Source: Leptospira sp.
GTDB lineage: Bacteria; Spirochaetota; Leptospiria; Leptospirales; Leptospiraceae
Length of the DNA stretch: 23,155 bases
Direction of reading: 5' to 3'
Assembly: GCA_021413405.1 (NCBI GenBank)
Contig: JAIOQL010000398.1
Coordinates: 1-23,155 of the forward strand
Under the pieces are notes generated by a model. That model worked only from the letters and a program-made list of their open reading frames with translations. It searched no databases and had not been told where the DNA came from. A program made the translations under genes and the position numbers. The stretch's first letter is position 1. Every line of letters starts with the position of its first letter. This document shows, piece after piece, positions 14,074 through 21,923 of this stretch.

Positions 14074-15111
14074 TTAAATCTTCCCCTCGTTTCCATCTTC
14101 CCCATCTGCTTCCTCCAGATCATCCTTCACAATTTCATTCTCGGTTTGCACCTTATCCCTTGCACGTAGGATATGCGCTATTCCTTTGGTTACTGAATGA
14201 ATGGTTAACCCGACAACATCTCTAACGCGAAGACCAACAAGAAGCTGGGTAATTAATTTCCGGAATGCGAGATCAAAAGGAAGCGCATATTCATCCCAAT
14301 TGATTGTGAATCTGAAATTTAGTTTTCTGCCTTGTGGACCGGTTGAATCAGCAGTATTTCCTTCAATGATTCCGGCCGGAAGCTGTCCCACCCTTCCCAG
14401 AAATTCCATTGTATTTTTTTCGTGGTGATGATAGTCTGTTTCCAGATCTATTTTGTTTTTGAGAAGAGGCAAAGGAATCACACGTAACCCGGCAAGTTCA
14501 CTCCACTTGATTCCCTGAAGAGAAAGCCTTCCATTTTTTTCATCGATCAGACCAATTTTCAATTCACCTGACCCTATTTTGCAATATCCCTTTTTTGAAA
14601 GGAAGAGAAGGTTCACTGGAGTTCCGGAATCCATATTCCAGTCTTCCACATTGATTTCTGTCAGATTGATTTTGTAAACCGGCATGAAAGTTCTGTCTTC
14701 GATGAAAATCCTGGAATCGATGATTGATGAATGAATTATCTTTAGCCTGTTTTTTGCAGGAAGATATTTTACTTTTTTGTAGGCACTCGTCCGGTTTATA
14801 TATGTCAGTTGAAAATTGGTGAGGTTCAGTGAATGAATATAGATTCTGCCTATCATCAATCCGAGCGGATTGATCCATCCACTGATTCTATCTCCTTCGA
14901 CGACGGCCTTATCAGAACCATTGTAACCCAAAAACTCAAATTTTACACCAGTTGCTTTGAAATAAAAAAAGGGAAGAATAAATCCATTCGAGTTCCACGA
15001 AAAGTATATATACCGGAAAAATAGACCGTTGATAACCTTTTCGAGGACAGGACCGTAAAGGAGTGCCTGGAAAGCAATCAATCCAAAGATTATAATAATT
15101 AAATATATCAC
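14074..15111 (-). CDS. Single-anchor AsmA-like envelope protein of unknown function
   Basis: A 345-residue protein. The first 20 residues are one strongly hydrophobic helix (MIYLIIIIFGLIAFQALLYG), after which the chain looks beta-rich with many short amphipathic strands, then an amphipathic helical part (about 275-320) and a very acidic tail (DDLEEADGEDGNEG). The layout, with an N-terminal anchor followed by segments such as ISGWINPLGLMIGRIYIHSLNL, recalls AsmA-like or DUF748-like proteins, which are thought to act in lipid transfer or outer-membrane maintenance. This resemblance is weak. The start is GTG at 15111 with an AAGG-type site just upstream (complement of about 15117-15120). It is divergent from the M50 protease operon and shares its 94-base control region. 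Confidence 0.5.
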   Translation of the reverse strand: MIYLIIIIFGLIAFQALLYGPVLEKVINGLFFRYIYFSWNSNGFILPFFYFKATGVKFEFLGYNGSDKAVVEGDRISGWINPLGLMIGRIYIHSLNLTNFQLTYINRTSAYKKVKYLPAKNRLKIIHSSIIDSRIFIEDRTFMPVYKINLTEINVEDWNMDSGTPVNLLFLSKKGYCKIGSGELKIGLIDEKNGRLSLQGIKWSELAGLRVIPLPLLKNKIDLETDYHHHEKNTMEFLGRVGQLPAGIIEGNTADSTGPQGRKLNFRFTINWDEYALPFDLAFRKLITQLLVGLRVRDVVGLTIHSVTKGIAHILRARDKVQTENEIVKDDLEEADGEDGNEGKI

Positions 15112-15162
15112 TCAGCCTTTCCTATCAGGGAAATTATCAATAACATCTCTTTTTATTTCCAG

Positions 15163-15186
15163 AAAGAATTGGAAATTCAATTCTTT
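15163..15186. repeat. Perfect 9-bp inverted repeat in a divergent promoter region
   Basis: AAAGAATTG (15163-15171) and CAATTCTTT (15178-15186) are separated by six bases. It lies 20 bases before the start codon of the M50 protease gene and about 50 bases from the divergent AsmA-like gene. It could be a dimeric regulator site or a hairpin in the leader of the protease operon. Confidence 0.4.
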
Positions 15187-15205
15187 TATTCCGATATTTG
15201 AATTA

Positions 15206-16060
15206 ATGGATCAGAAACCGCTCAAAATAATGTTCTTTCTATCTCTGCTTATCTCATTAATCACTCTTTGGGACCACCATCTGATGGGATACCTGAAAAA
15301 CTTCATTGTCCTGTTCCATGAGATATGCCACGCACTGGCTGCCCTTTTGACTGGAGGAGTTGTGGAGAAAATCTCCATTCATGGTAACGAATCAGGCGAG
15401 ACTATTGCACTTCCGAGTAAAATGAAGGGTTCCTTCGTTTTTATTGTTTCTGCCGGATATCTCGGATCTTCAATGTTCGGTGGTCTTCTGCTCCACAGGG
15501 GGTTTTCGGGGAAATACGAAAAACATTCGCTTCTCATCCTGGCATTCACGATTTTATTCATTACGTTTAAATTTTCTGAATCAGGAAATCTCGCCTATTC
15601 TACCGGGGTTCTCTGGGGTGCATTGTTTTTGCTTCCGGGTCTGTTTAGCAGACAAATTTCTTCTCTTGCGCTTGTATTTCTTGGAACAAGCGTTTCTCTC
15701 TACAGTATTTATGATCTTTTTGATTTCGCTCACCGGATAGAAAATACCGATGCTGGTATTCTTGCGAACTGGATTCTGAATACTAATCAGGGGAAGGGCA
15801 CTCCTCAAAACTCTGTAATATTCCTGAGTTATCTGATTGGTGTGATCTGGTCTCTCATCAGCCTGCTAATTGTATATTTATCGATCCAGAAAACTTTCAG
15901 GCATGCGGCTCCGGCTCCTGAACCGGATATCCATGATGCGGAAAAATTTCCGGGAGAAGTTACCCCGGAGATCGTAGACTGGTTTTTGTCCAGAGGAATG
16001 GACTTGAATGGTAAACCCCTTCCTCCAGAATTGATCTCAGATATAAGCAAACAAGGATAA
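15206..16060 (+). CDS. M50B-type membrane-embedded zinc metalloprotease
   Basis: A 284-residue polytopic protein. The zinc-binding HEICH is at residues 38-42, within a membrane helix, followed by ALAALLTGG and a GylG-type turn (AGYLGSSMFGG, about 82-92). This is the pattern of M50B-like peptidases, a branch of the site-2-protease group found in many bacteria. About six or seven hydrophobic segments run to residue 230. A candidate second metal ligand is the Asp in IYDLFDF (about residues 168-174), as M50 proteases use an Asp in a later helix. The C-terminal 55 residues are soluble. The substrate is unknown; relatives cleave membrane-bound regulators. It is the first gene of a three-gene unit, ten bases ahead of the UDP-glucuronate decarboxylase, so it may act in envelope control. 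Confidence 0.75.
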   Translation: MDQKPLKIMFFLSLLISLITLWDHHLMGYLKNFIVLFHEICHALAALLTGGVVEKISIHGNESGETIALPSKMKGSFVFIVSAGYLGSSMFGGLLLHRGFSGKYEKHSLLILAFTILFITFKFSESGNLAYSTGVLWGALFLLPGLFSRQISSLALVFLGTSVSLYSIYDLFDFAHRIENTDAGILANWILNTNQGKGTPQNSVIFLSYLIGVIWSLISLLIVYLSIQKTFRHAAPAPEPDIHDAEKFPGEVTPEIVDWFLSRGMDLNGKPLPPELISDISKQG

Positions 16061-16070
16061 ATACAAAGAA

Positions 16071-17006
16071 ATGTCGAAAAGAATTTTAATTACGGGCGGA
16101 GCTGGTTTTCTTGGCTCACATTTGTGTGAAAAACTTCTGGATGAAGGAAATGAAATCATCTGTCTTGACAATTTTCACACCGGGCGTAAAAAAAATATTC
16201 TCCATTTGTTGGACAATCCCCGGTTTGAACTGATTCGTCATGACATCACTGAAGAAATCCGGCTCGAAGTCGACCAGATTTATAACATGGCCTGTCCGGC
16301 ATCACCCGTCCATTACCAGTCAAATCCTATTAAGACAATAAAGACTAATGTTCTCGGCACAATGAATATGCTCGGGCTCGCCAAGCGTGTAAACGCTAGA
16401 TTATTACAGGCTTCAACAAGTGAAATTTATGGAGATCCGAAAGAGCATCCGCAAAGAGAATCCTATTGGGGAAATGTGAATACAATTGGTATCAGAAGTT
16501 GCTATGATGAAGGGAAGAGGGTTTCAGAAACTCTATGCTTTGATTACAACCGCTACAACAATGTGGATATCCGTGTGATCCGGATTTTTAATACCTATGG
16601 GCCACGGATGCTGGCAGATGACGGACGTGTTGTCTCCAATTTTATTGTCCAGGCTTTACGTGGAAATGATATAACAATATATGGCGATGGATCTCAAACA
16701 AGATCGTTCTGTTACGTCGATGATCTCGTTACAGGAATTGTTTCTATGATGAATAAAGAAGGGTTCCTCGGACCGGTAAATCTTGGAAACGAAAGTGAAT
16801 TTACAGTGAAAGAACTGGCAGAACTTGTTATTGAAAAAACCAATTCAAAATCAAAGATAATTTACAACCCTCTTCCGCAGGATGACCCTGCCCGGAGAAA
16901 GCCTGACCTCACCATTGCAAAAGAAAAACTTAATTATAAAGTAAATGTTCCATTGCGCGATGGCCTGGTCAAAACGATTGCCTATTTCGAAAAAAATCTG
17001 AACTGA
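16071..17006 (+). CDS. UDP-glucuronate decarboxylase (UDP-xylose synthase) family SDR
   Basis: A 311-residue extended short-chain dehydrogenase. The NAD-binding GGAGFLGS is at residues 9-16, the acidic DNF follows at 33-35, and the catalytic Tyr145 and Lys149 sit in SCYDEGKR with Ser/Thr116-117 in QASTSEIYGDP. The stretch YGPRM, then DDGRVVSNFIVQAL (about 184-200), and GDGSQTRSFCYVDDLV are characteristic of UDP-glucuronate decarboxylases rather than of galactose epimerases. The enzyme converts UDP-glucuronate to UDP-xylose with release of CO2, via a 4-keto intermediate, supplying a pentose for cell-surface polysaccharide. A UDP-glucose dehydrogenase is not in this window. It lies ten bases after the M50 protease gene, and its stop overlaps the next start by one base (TGATG), so the three genes are one operon. 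Confidence 0.88.
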   Translation: MSKRILITGGAGFLGSHLCEKLLDEGNEIICLDNFHTGRKKNILHLLDNPRFELIRHDITEEIRLEVDQIYNMACPASPVHYQSNPIKTIKTNVLGTMNMLGLAKRVNARLLQASTSEIYGDPKEHPQRESYWGNVNTIGIRSCYDEGKRVSETLCFDYNRYNNVDIRVIRIFNTYGPRMLADDGRVVSNFIVQALRGNDITIYGDGSQTRSFCYVDDLVTGIVSMMNKEGFLGPVNLGNESEFTVKELAELVIEKTNSKSKIIYNPLPQDDPARRKPDLTIAKEKLNYKVNVPLRDGLVKTIAYFEKNLN

Positions 17007-18130
17007 TGCAAGGCTCTTCCAGGCTTGTATCTGTTGATATATTCCGGGGAATAACCATTGCCGGAATGCTTCTCGTCAACAATCCTGGAAGCTGGGATTC
17101 AGTCTATTCACCGTTGCGTCATGCGAAATGGAATGGTTGTACGTTAGCCGACCTTGTTTTTCCTTTCTTTTTATTCATTATGGGTGTGTCTTCGGCAATT
17201 TCAATCAGCAGGAGATCTAACACCGAACCGCTTTTAAAAACCTGCCTGCATATTTTAAAACGATCCGCAATTCTATTTGTTCTGGGAATCATTCTTAGCG
17301 GGTTTCCCGATTTTGATTTCCGTAATATAAGAATTCCCGGTGTTCTACAAAGAATTGCAGTCGTTTACCTCATATCTTCGTTCCTTTACATCCTTGCAAA
17401 ACAGGCAATCTATCCGGAAAGAATCTATCTTTCTATTATCCTCGCATTTTTACTTCTCAGTTACTGGTACATCATGGTGTATATTCCCGTTCCCGGCATT
17501 GGGTATTCACTGGAACCGGGTAAAAATCTTTCAGCATGGGTCGACAGATACTTCCTTGAAAATCATTTGTGGAAATATACAAAAACATGGGATCCGGAAG
17601 GTGTTCTGAGTACTTTCGGGGCAGTCGCTACTGCTGTTTCAGGGCTACTTGCGGGATCATGGATAATTCAAAAAGGAGACGACTTTGAAAAAATTTCAAT
17701 TCTTTCCATAGCTGCGAATATCGCACTGGCTTTCGCGCTAATCTGGGATTACAGCTTCCCGATCAATAAAAGTATCTGGACCAGCTCCTATGTTTTGTAT
17801 ACTACTGGGATTGCTCTTCATCTTTATGTATTTTGTTATTGGCTTTTTGAAATCAAAAATCTGGCAAAGCTTGCGAGACCTTTTCTTGTTTTCGGCCTCA
17901 ATGCAATAGCAGCGTATTTTCTTTCCGGGATTATTTCGAGATTACTGACAATTGTGAAATGGGATCAGGATGGAAAGGAAGTGGTTCTAAAGACATTTTT
18001 ATATAACTCGTATTTCACCACATGGTTGAATCCCTACAATGCATCTTTTGCGTGGTCAATCACATACGTAACGATTTTCCTGGGTTTAGTCTGGATCTTA
18101 TACTTAAGAAAAATATTTATTAAGATTTAG
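17006..18130 (+). CDS. NagX/HGSNAT-like polytopic membrane acyltransferase (DUF5009)
   Basis: A 374-residue membrane protein with about ten or eleven helices. The start SVDIFRGITIAGMLLVNNPG (9-28), then HAKWNGCTLADLVFPFFLFIMG (about 39-60), is the strongly conserved opening of the heparan-alpha-glucosaminide N-acetyltransferase / NagX group; the His39 corresponds to the conserved His of that motif. Human HGSNAT transfers acetyl groups from cytosolic acetyl-CoA to terminal glucosamine across the membrane. Bacterial members are poorly studied and often sit by sugar-use or surface-glycan genes. Here it directly follows a UDP-xylose synthase gene with a one-base overlap (TGATG), so acetylation or other modification of a surface sugar is plausible. 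The stop overlaps the end of the convergent nitrilase-family gene by four bases. Confidence 0.82.
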   Translation: MQGSSRLVSVDIFRGITIAGMLLVNNPGSWDSVYSPLRHAKWNGCTLADLVFPFFLFIMGVSSAISISRRSNTEPLLKTCLHILKRSAILFVLGIILSGFPDFDFRNIRIPGVLQRIAVVYLISSFLYILAKQAIYPERIYLSIILAFLLLSYWYIMVYIPVPGIGYSLEPGKNLSAWVDRYFLENHLWKYTKTWDPEGVLSTFGAVATAVSGLLAGSWIIQKGDDFEKISILSIAANIALAFALIWDYSFPINKSIWTSSYVLYTTGIALHLYVFCYWLFEIKNLAKLARPFLVFGLNAIAAYFLSGIISRLLTIVKWDQDGKEVVLKTFLYNSYFTTWLNPYNASFAWSITYVTIFLGLVWILYLRKIFIKI

Positions 18131-18912
18131 AATTTTCTATCTTTCAAATAAGGATGCGTTTCACGAAATTTATCCAACCAGATTTTGGAAATCTCTGAGC
18201 TCAAAGTTTCCTCTTTTCCTGAATCCAGGATTTGCGATTTCCCGTCAGGATAAAAAAATCCAGAGTATCCGTTATGATCGATCGGGTTTTTTCTTCCAGC
18301 CAATCCGACACGATTTACGCCGATAGCGTAGGCAACATTTTCAATCGAACGGGCCTTCAACAATGTTACCCAGGTCTGAATTCTTTCAGCAGGCCAATTC
18401 CCGACAACGATGAATATATCTGTTTCTCCTGATGCTTTTCTGAACACTTCCGGAAACCGGAGATCATAGCAAATAAATGGGGTAATCGTAAAATTCTTTA
18501 TTTTAAAACGAACGATTTCTTTTCCTGCGGAAAAGTGCTGATCTTCTTTTCCAGGTGAAAACGGGTGAATTTTTCTGTAGCGTGCGATTATTTCTCCTGA
18601 TGGAGAAGCAATTGAAAAAGTGTTAAAGGGAAGTCCATCCGGATTTTTTTCTATCCATCCTCCACCGATATATGATTTTCTTGCATTTGCCAAGCCAAGA
18701 AAAAAATTTTCTGATTTTCCATTTCTTTCTTCTGCAAAATCTTTACTTTTCATTGTAAAGCCGGTCGAGCAGGTTTCTGGCAGGATAACCAGATCCGGAT
18801 TCTCATCGCATCCGTTTATTAACCCGGTAAAATGCGTAAAATTGCTTTCAGGATTTTCCCAGACAATATCAGGTTGAACGATTGATATTTTGATAAAATT
18901 ATCAGAATCCAT
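18127..18912 (-). CDS. Nitrilase-superfamily amidohydrolase, omega-amidase (YafV/Nit2) type
   Basis: A 261-residue carbon-nitrogen hydrolase. The catalytic triad is visible: Glu46 in VILPETCSTGF, Lys114 in RYRKIHPF, and Cys148 in FICYDLRFPEVFR. The motif order, the short length and the TGF-M pattern after the Glu match the YafV/Nit2 group, which hydrolyses alpha-ketoglutaramate and alpha-ketosuccinamate, products of transamination by glutamine or asparagine transaminases. A role in metabolite repair or sulfur-amino-acid salvage would follow, but no transaminase gene lies next to it. It acts in the cytoplasm and has no signal peptide. The ATG at 18912 has no strong ribosome binding site. It converges on the NagX-like gene with a four-base overlap and no terminator. 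Confidence 0.85.
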   Translation of the reverse strand: MDSDNFIKISIVQPDIVWENPESNFTHFTGLINGCDENPDLVILPETCSTGFTMKSKDFAEERNGKSENFFLGLANARKSYIGGGWIEKNPDGLPFNTFSIASPSGEIIARYRKIHPFSPGKEDQHFSAGKEIVRFKIKNFTITPFICYDLRFPEVFRKASGETDIFIVVGNWPAERIQTWVTLLKARSIENVAYAIGVNRVGLAGRKNPIDHNGYSGFFYPDGKSQILDSGKEETLSSEISKIWLDKFRETHPYLKDRKF

Positions 18913-18990
18913 TTGAAATTATGAAAATAAATTGCTTTACGAATGTCAATTAAGGTATTACTGATAGCTGAATTCCAGTATCCTTTTAAA

Positions 18991-18996
18991 TATAAT
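18991..18996 (+). promoter_or_regulatory. -10 element of the exported-protein gene pair
   Basis: A perfect TATAAT ends only ten bases before the ATG at 19007, with no ribosome binding site in between. If used, transcription would start within a few bases of the start codon, giving a leaderless or nearly leaderless mRNA. Confidence 0.45.
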
Positions 18997-19006
18997 CGAA
19001 TTCACA

Positions 19007-19783
19007 ATGAGAATAAAATTTTTCCTGGTTGCCTATTTCTGTCTGATTCCGTTATTTCCGGAGAGATTGCTTTATAGATCAAAATCGTTAATCGCTCCGA
19101 GGAAATTTGTTCAAAATGAAATTCCGGCTGAAAAGAAAGCAGAACGGATCAGAAAACAGGAAGCAGCATCCGATCCATGCTCTGATCTGGCGCCTGATTT
19201 AAAAGGAAGTCTTTCTGGAATCCCGGGTGCGGGTCTGATCTTTGTCCCGGAAAATCTATTCCGGAAATTCAATGGAATTTTTTATTCAAAGAAAGAATTT
19301 TCCTATTCATTGGCAGTGCGTGGAAACCAGAATCTGATTAAAAAAATCTGTTACAGTGAAAACGATTCGCTCTTCAGAACATTTAAATTGCAGAGGTATT
19401 CTGTTACTGAAAAAGGCCTGCGTCGTCTGAAATTTATCGCTTTCGATTCAAATGACCGGCAAATTGCATATTCGGAAGCATCGGTATACATGGATTTTAC
19501 TCCTCCAACCCTAAACGTTTCCATTAATGGAAATACAGTAAGCAACGGTCAGAAAGTGAAATGCCGTGACGGAGAATTTCTGAAGCTGGAACCAGCAGAC
19601 TCAGAAGTTGAGTTGTCTCATGCCTATTACAGACCAAAAAATACTTTCTCCTGGAAATATTATCTGGATCCAATAAAACTAAATTCAACGGGAAAAATTT
19701 TCTATGAAGCAATGTCTGAGGATATTGCCGGTAACCAATCACCCGGTTTTTTTCTCGAATGTGACACGGATAAGTTACAATGA
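19007..19783 (+). CDS. Exported protein of unknown function with an Ig-like C-terminal part
   Basis: A 258-residue protein. The first 17 residues are hydrophobic behind a basic start (MRIKFFLVAYFCLIPLFP), a signal peptide or anchor; no lipobox is evident. A charged helical part (KKAERIRKQEAASDP) follows. From about residue 85 the chain looks beta-rich, and the stretch YMDFTPPTLNVSINGN (about 161-176) is typical of Ig-like repeats such as those in leptospiral OmpL47-type surface proteins. Three or four cysteines in the mature part could form disulfides, fitting a periplasmic or surface location. Its stop overlaps the start of the next gene by four bases (ATGA at 19780-19783), so the two are co-translated and probably work together. 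I do not recognise the exact family. Confidence 0.65.
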   Translation: MRIKFFLVAYFCLIPLFPERLLYRSKSLIAPRKFVQNEIPAEKKAERIRKQEAASDPCSDLAPDLKGSLSGIPGAGLIFVPENLFRKFNGIFYSKKEFSYSLAVRGNQNLIKKICYSENDSLFRTFKLQRYSVTEKGLRRLKFIAFDSNDRQIAYSEASVYMDFTPPTLNVSINGNTVSNGQKVKCRDGEFLKLEPADSEVELSHAYYRPKNTFSWKYYLDPIKLNSTGKIFYEAMSEDIAGNQSPGFFLECDTDKLQ

Positions 19784-21744
19784 AACGTGCTCTTTTTTTC
19801 TTGCTGCTTCTATCTTTACCTGATTTTGCCCAGAACCAGGGGTCAATCCCGGAAAGCCAGAGTTTGGATGCGTTAGCTGCCATAGAATCTAACATTGATA
19901 AACCGGATGCAATGCTTCAGCATTCAGTTTCTATCAAAAAAATCGGTGATGCCAACCCGTTCATTTATAAATCAGATGTGATGATTGCAAAGGTCCGGAA
20001 AGTTTTCGAGAAATTTATTTCAGCATATGATTGTGGTTTCGAATTAATTGAACCTGAGGGGGAGCTTTATTCGATTGGAGGTTTTGATAAGCCCCTTGCC
20101 TTGACTCTCAGATGCAGTCAGCCATTGAAAGGTAAAAAGATCAGTGTTAGGCTGGCATCCGAAAAAACAATCCGCTTTCAGGCGGACGGGAAGGAATCAA
20201 AAGAGATCAGCCTGGGATTAACCCAGGATATTCCGGCTGAGTTTTCAATTATGAAAACTGACATGGTTCCGGAAAGGAATAAGTTTCAAATTATTCCAAA
20301 TCCTGATTTATCTGAAATATATAGTCTATTCAGAAACTTCGGAATGGAAATTAAAAATCAACCTGCGTTTGTCTCTTCTCTTTATAAATTGAAGAGATCT
20401 CCAGAATACAGTAACCCTGGTCACAAGCTTCACTCTACAATTTTTCCAGCGGCAAAAGTCGCTGGTTTGATCAATGGCCGGGAAATGGAAGCAGTCCTGA
20501 CTGAAAACGGAATCTTTACAATCGGATCAAATAGAAAAGGTCAGGCAATGGATCTGACTTTTGGTCATCCAAATGACGTTGCAGTTGACGGCCTCTGGTC
20601 ATCTTTTTTATCCATACGGGTTAATGGTAAAAATTACAAATTCAATCTGCTGAAAAATATAAAAATTATCAGTTCACAATCGTTACCCGAAATAACAGCC
20701 GAAGCAGAAATTCCGGAAGAAAAACTTACAGTAAGCCTGACTCTGAGAATAATTCCGGGTGAATCTGAAAAACTTAAAATCACGCTATCAGCGCTAAATC
20801 AGGGCGAAAAAAAATCATCCGTTGGTTTCAGAATTCTACTCGATACCTGGGCCGGGGAAGATGACGGAGTTCCTTTTACAATTCCCGGTGCATACGGAGA
20901 CGAAAGCTATATTCACCAGAAAGAAGTAAAATTCAATCCGATTACAAGCCCTGTCTGGGAAACTTTGGATGCCGATGATAGCGGTTTCGTACTGATCCGC
21001 AATAATATGGTTGGTGATGGATTAACGCCTCCTGATGAGCTTGCTTTTGTAAATTGGGGTGCCGCATTTCCTTCAGAATGGGAATATGATGTGGACGATT
21101 CGCTAATTCTCAGCGGCGATTCTGCCGTTCTCGAATGGTGGAAGCCAAAGCAGATTGGAAAAGGCGAGAAATTTGAAATCAATACAGAATACACAGCCTT
21201 CCAGCGCAAAAAGGGAATTTATTTTGTAATGGATAACCCGGTGAACAGTTTTGGGTATTTGTATTTACAAAAGCTCAATGATACAGCGACACAAAAAGAA
21301 GTTGAATATTTCCTGTCACTGGAAAACGGGAATATATTAAATCATTATTCAAATGACAACAAGGTAAAATTCAAAATCAAACCATCTGAAATTCTGAACC
21401 GGGTTCTTCCTGTTACACTGACTGGTTTTGGGGAGTCCATTCTGATCGTGAAGGAGAAATTCCAAAATTCAGAACGCGTTTTTAAAATTCCAGTGAGCCT
21501 TCCGAAGAAGGATCGTGGAGTTACATCGCCGGTCTGGTCATCAGATAAAAAATATCCTGTGCAGTACATCAGTGAGGACGGAAACCTCAAAATTAAGGGT
21601 CGTCTTCGCGATACTAAATCGGGTAAATTGCTGGGGGAGGTTTCGTTAGTTCCAAATAAGGTAGGGCTAAACTACATCTATTCCGGTGAAATCAAAGTAG
21701 ATCCTTCTTTTTCAGGTGAGGTGGATATAGAAATATTTGAGTAA
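19780..21744 (+). CDS. Large exported beta-rich protein of unknown function
   Basis: A 654-residue protein with a clear signal peptide (MKRALFFLLLLSLPDFAQ), with likely cleavage by signal peptidase I after the Ala or Gln near residues 17-18. No other membrane segment is visible. The mature part is rich in short strands, acidic residues and glycine, with segments such as GFRILLDTWAGEDDG (about 350-364), ALEWGA-like FVNWGAAFPSEWEYDVDD (about 425-442) and DSAVLEWWKP (about 447-456). These resemble extracellular carbohydrate-handling or beta-sandwich proteins in general style, but I see no catalytic motif. It begins inside the stop of the preceding exported-protein gene. A periplasmic or outer-membrane location is likely, and the pair probably forms one complex. 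The 179 bases after it hold the promoter of the phosphatase gene. Confidence 0.7.
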   Translation: MKRALFFLLLLSLPDFAQNQGSIPESQSLDALAAIESNIDKPDAMLQHSVSIKKIGDANPFIYKSDVMIAKVRKVFEKFISAYDCGFELIEPEGELYSIGGFDKPLALTLRCSQPLKGKKISVRLASEKTIRFQADGKESKEISLGLTQDIPAEFSIMKTDMVPERNKFQIIPNPDLSEIYSLFRNFGMEIKNQPAFVSSLYKLKRSPEYSNPGHKLHSTIFPAAKVAGLINGREMEAVLTENGIFTIGSNRKGQAMDLTFGHPNDVAVDGLWSSFLSIRVNGKNYKFNLLKNIKIISSQSLPEITAEAEIPEEKLTVSLTLRIIPGESEKLKITLSALNQGEKKSSVGFRILLDTWAGEDDGVPFTIPGAYGDESYIHQKEVKFNPITSPVWETLDADDSGFVLIRNNMVGDGLTPPDELAFVNWGAAFPSEWEYDVDDSLILSGDSAVLEWWKPKQIGKGEKFEINTEYTAFQRKKGIYFVMDNPVNSFGYLYLQKLNDTATQKEVEYFLSLENGNILNHYSNDNKVKFKIKPSEILNRVLPVTLTGFGESILIVKEKFQNSERVFKIPVSLPKKDRGVTSPVWSSDKKYPVQYISEDGNLKIKGRLRDTKSGKLLGEVSLVPNKVGLNYIYSGEIKVDPSFSGEVDIEIFE

Positions 21745-21901
21745 GGAACATAATGCTATACATCAATTCAACTTATTTCCTGATAAGTTTGTTACTATTC
21801 TGTAATTTACCCCACTTTATGCTCTTTTAATCTGAATTCTAAATTTTTAATTGTAAAAAAAGCAATTTAAGTCTATATTCAGTCGTATCTGCTCTTCGAT
21901 A

Positions 21902-21919
21902 TATAATACATTACAAGGA
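21902..21919 (+). promoter_or_regulatory. Promoter -10 and ribosome binding site of the SpoIIE-type phosphatase gene
   Basis: TATAAT at 21902-21907 is followed eight bases later by AAGGA at 21915-21919, four bases before the ATG at 21924. No good -35 hexamer is visible. The leader would be only about ten bases long. Confidence 0.5.
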
Positions 21920-21923
21920 CGTC

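Noticed and set aside
19524..19895. 123-codon antisense frame across the junction of the two exported-protein genes
   Set aside because: The signal peptide and ATGA coupling on the plus strand explain the region better.
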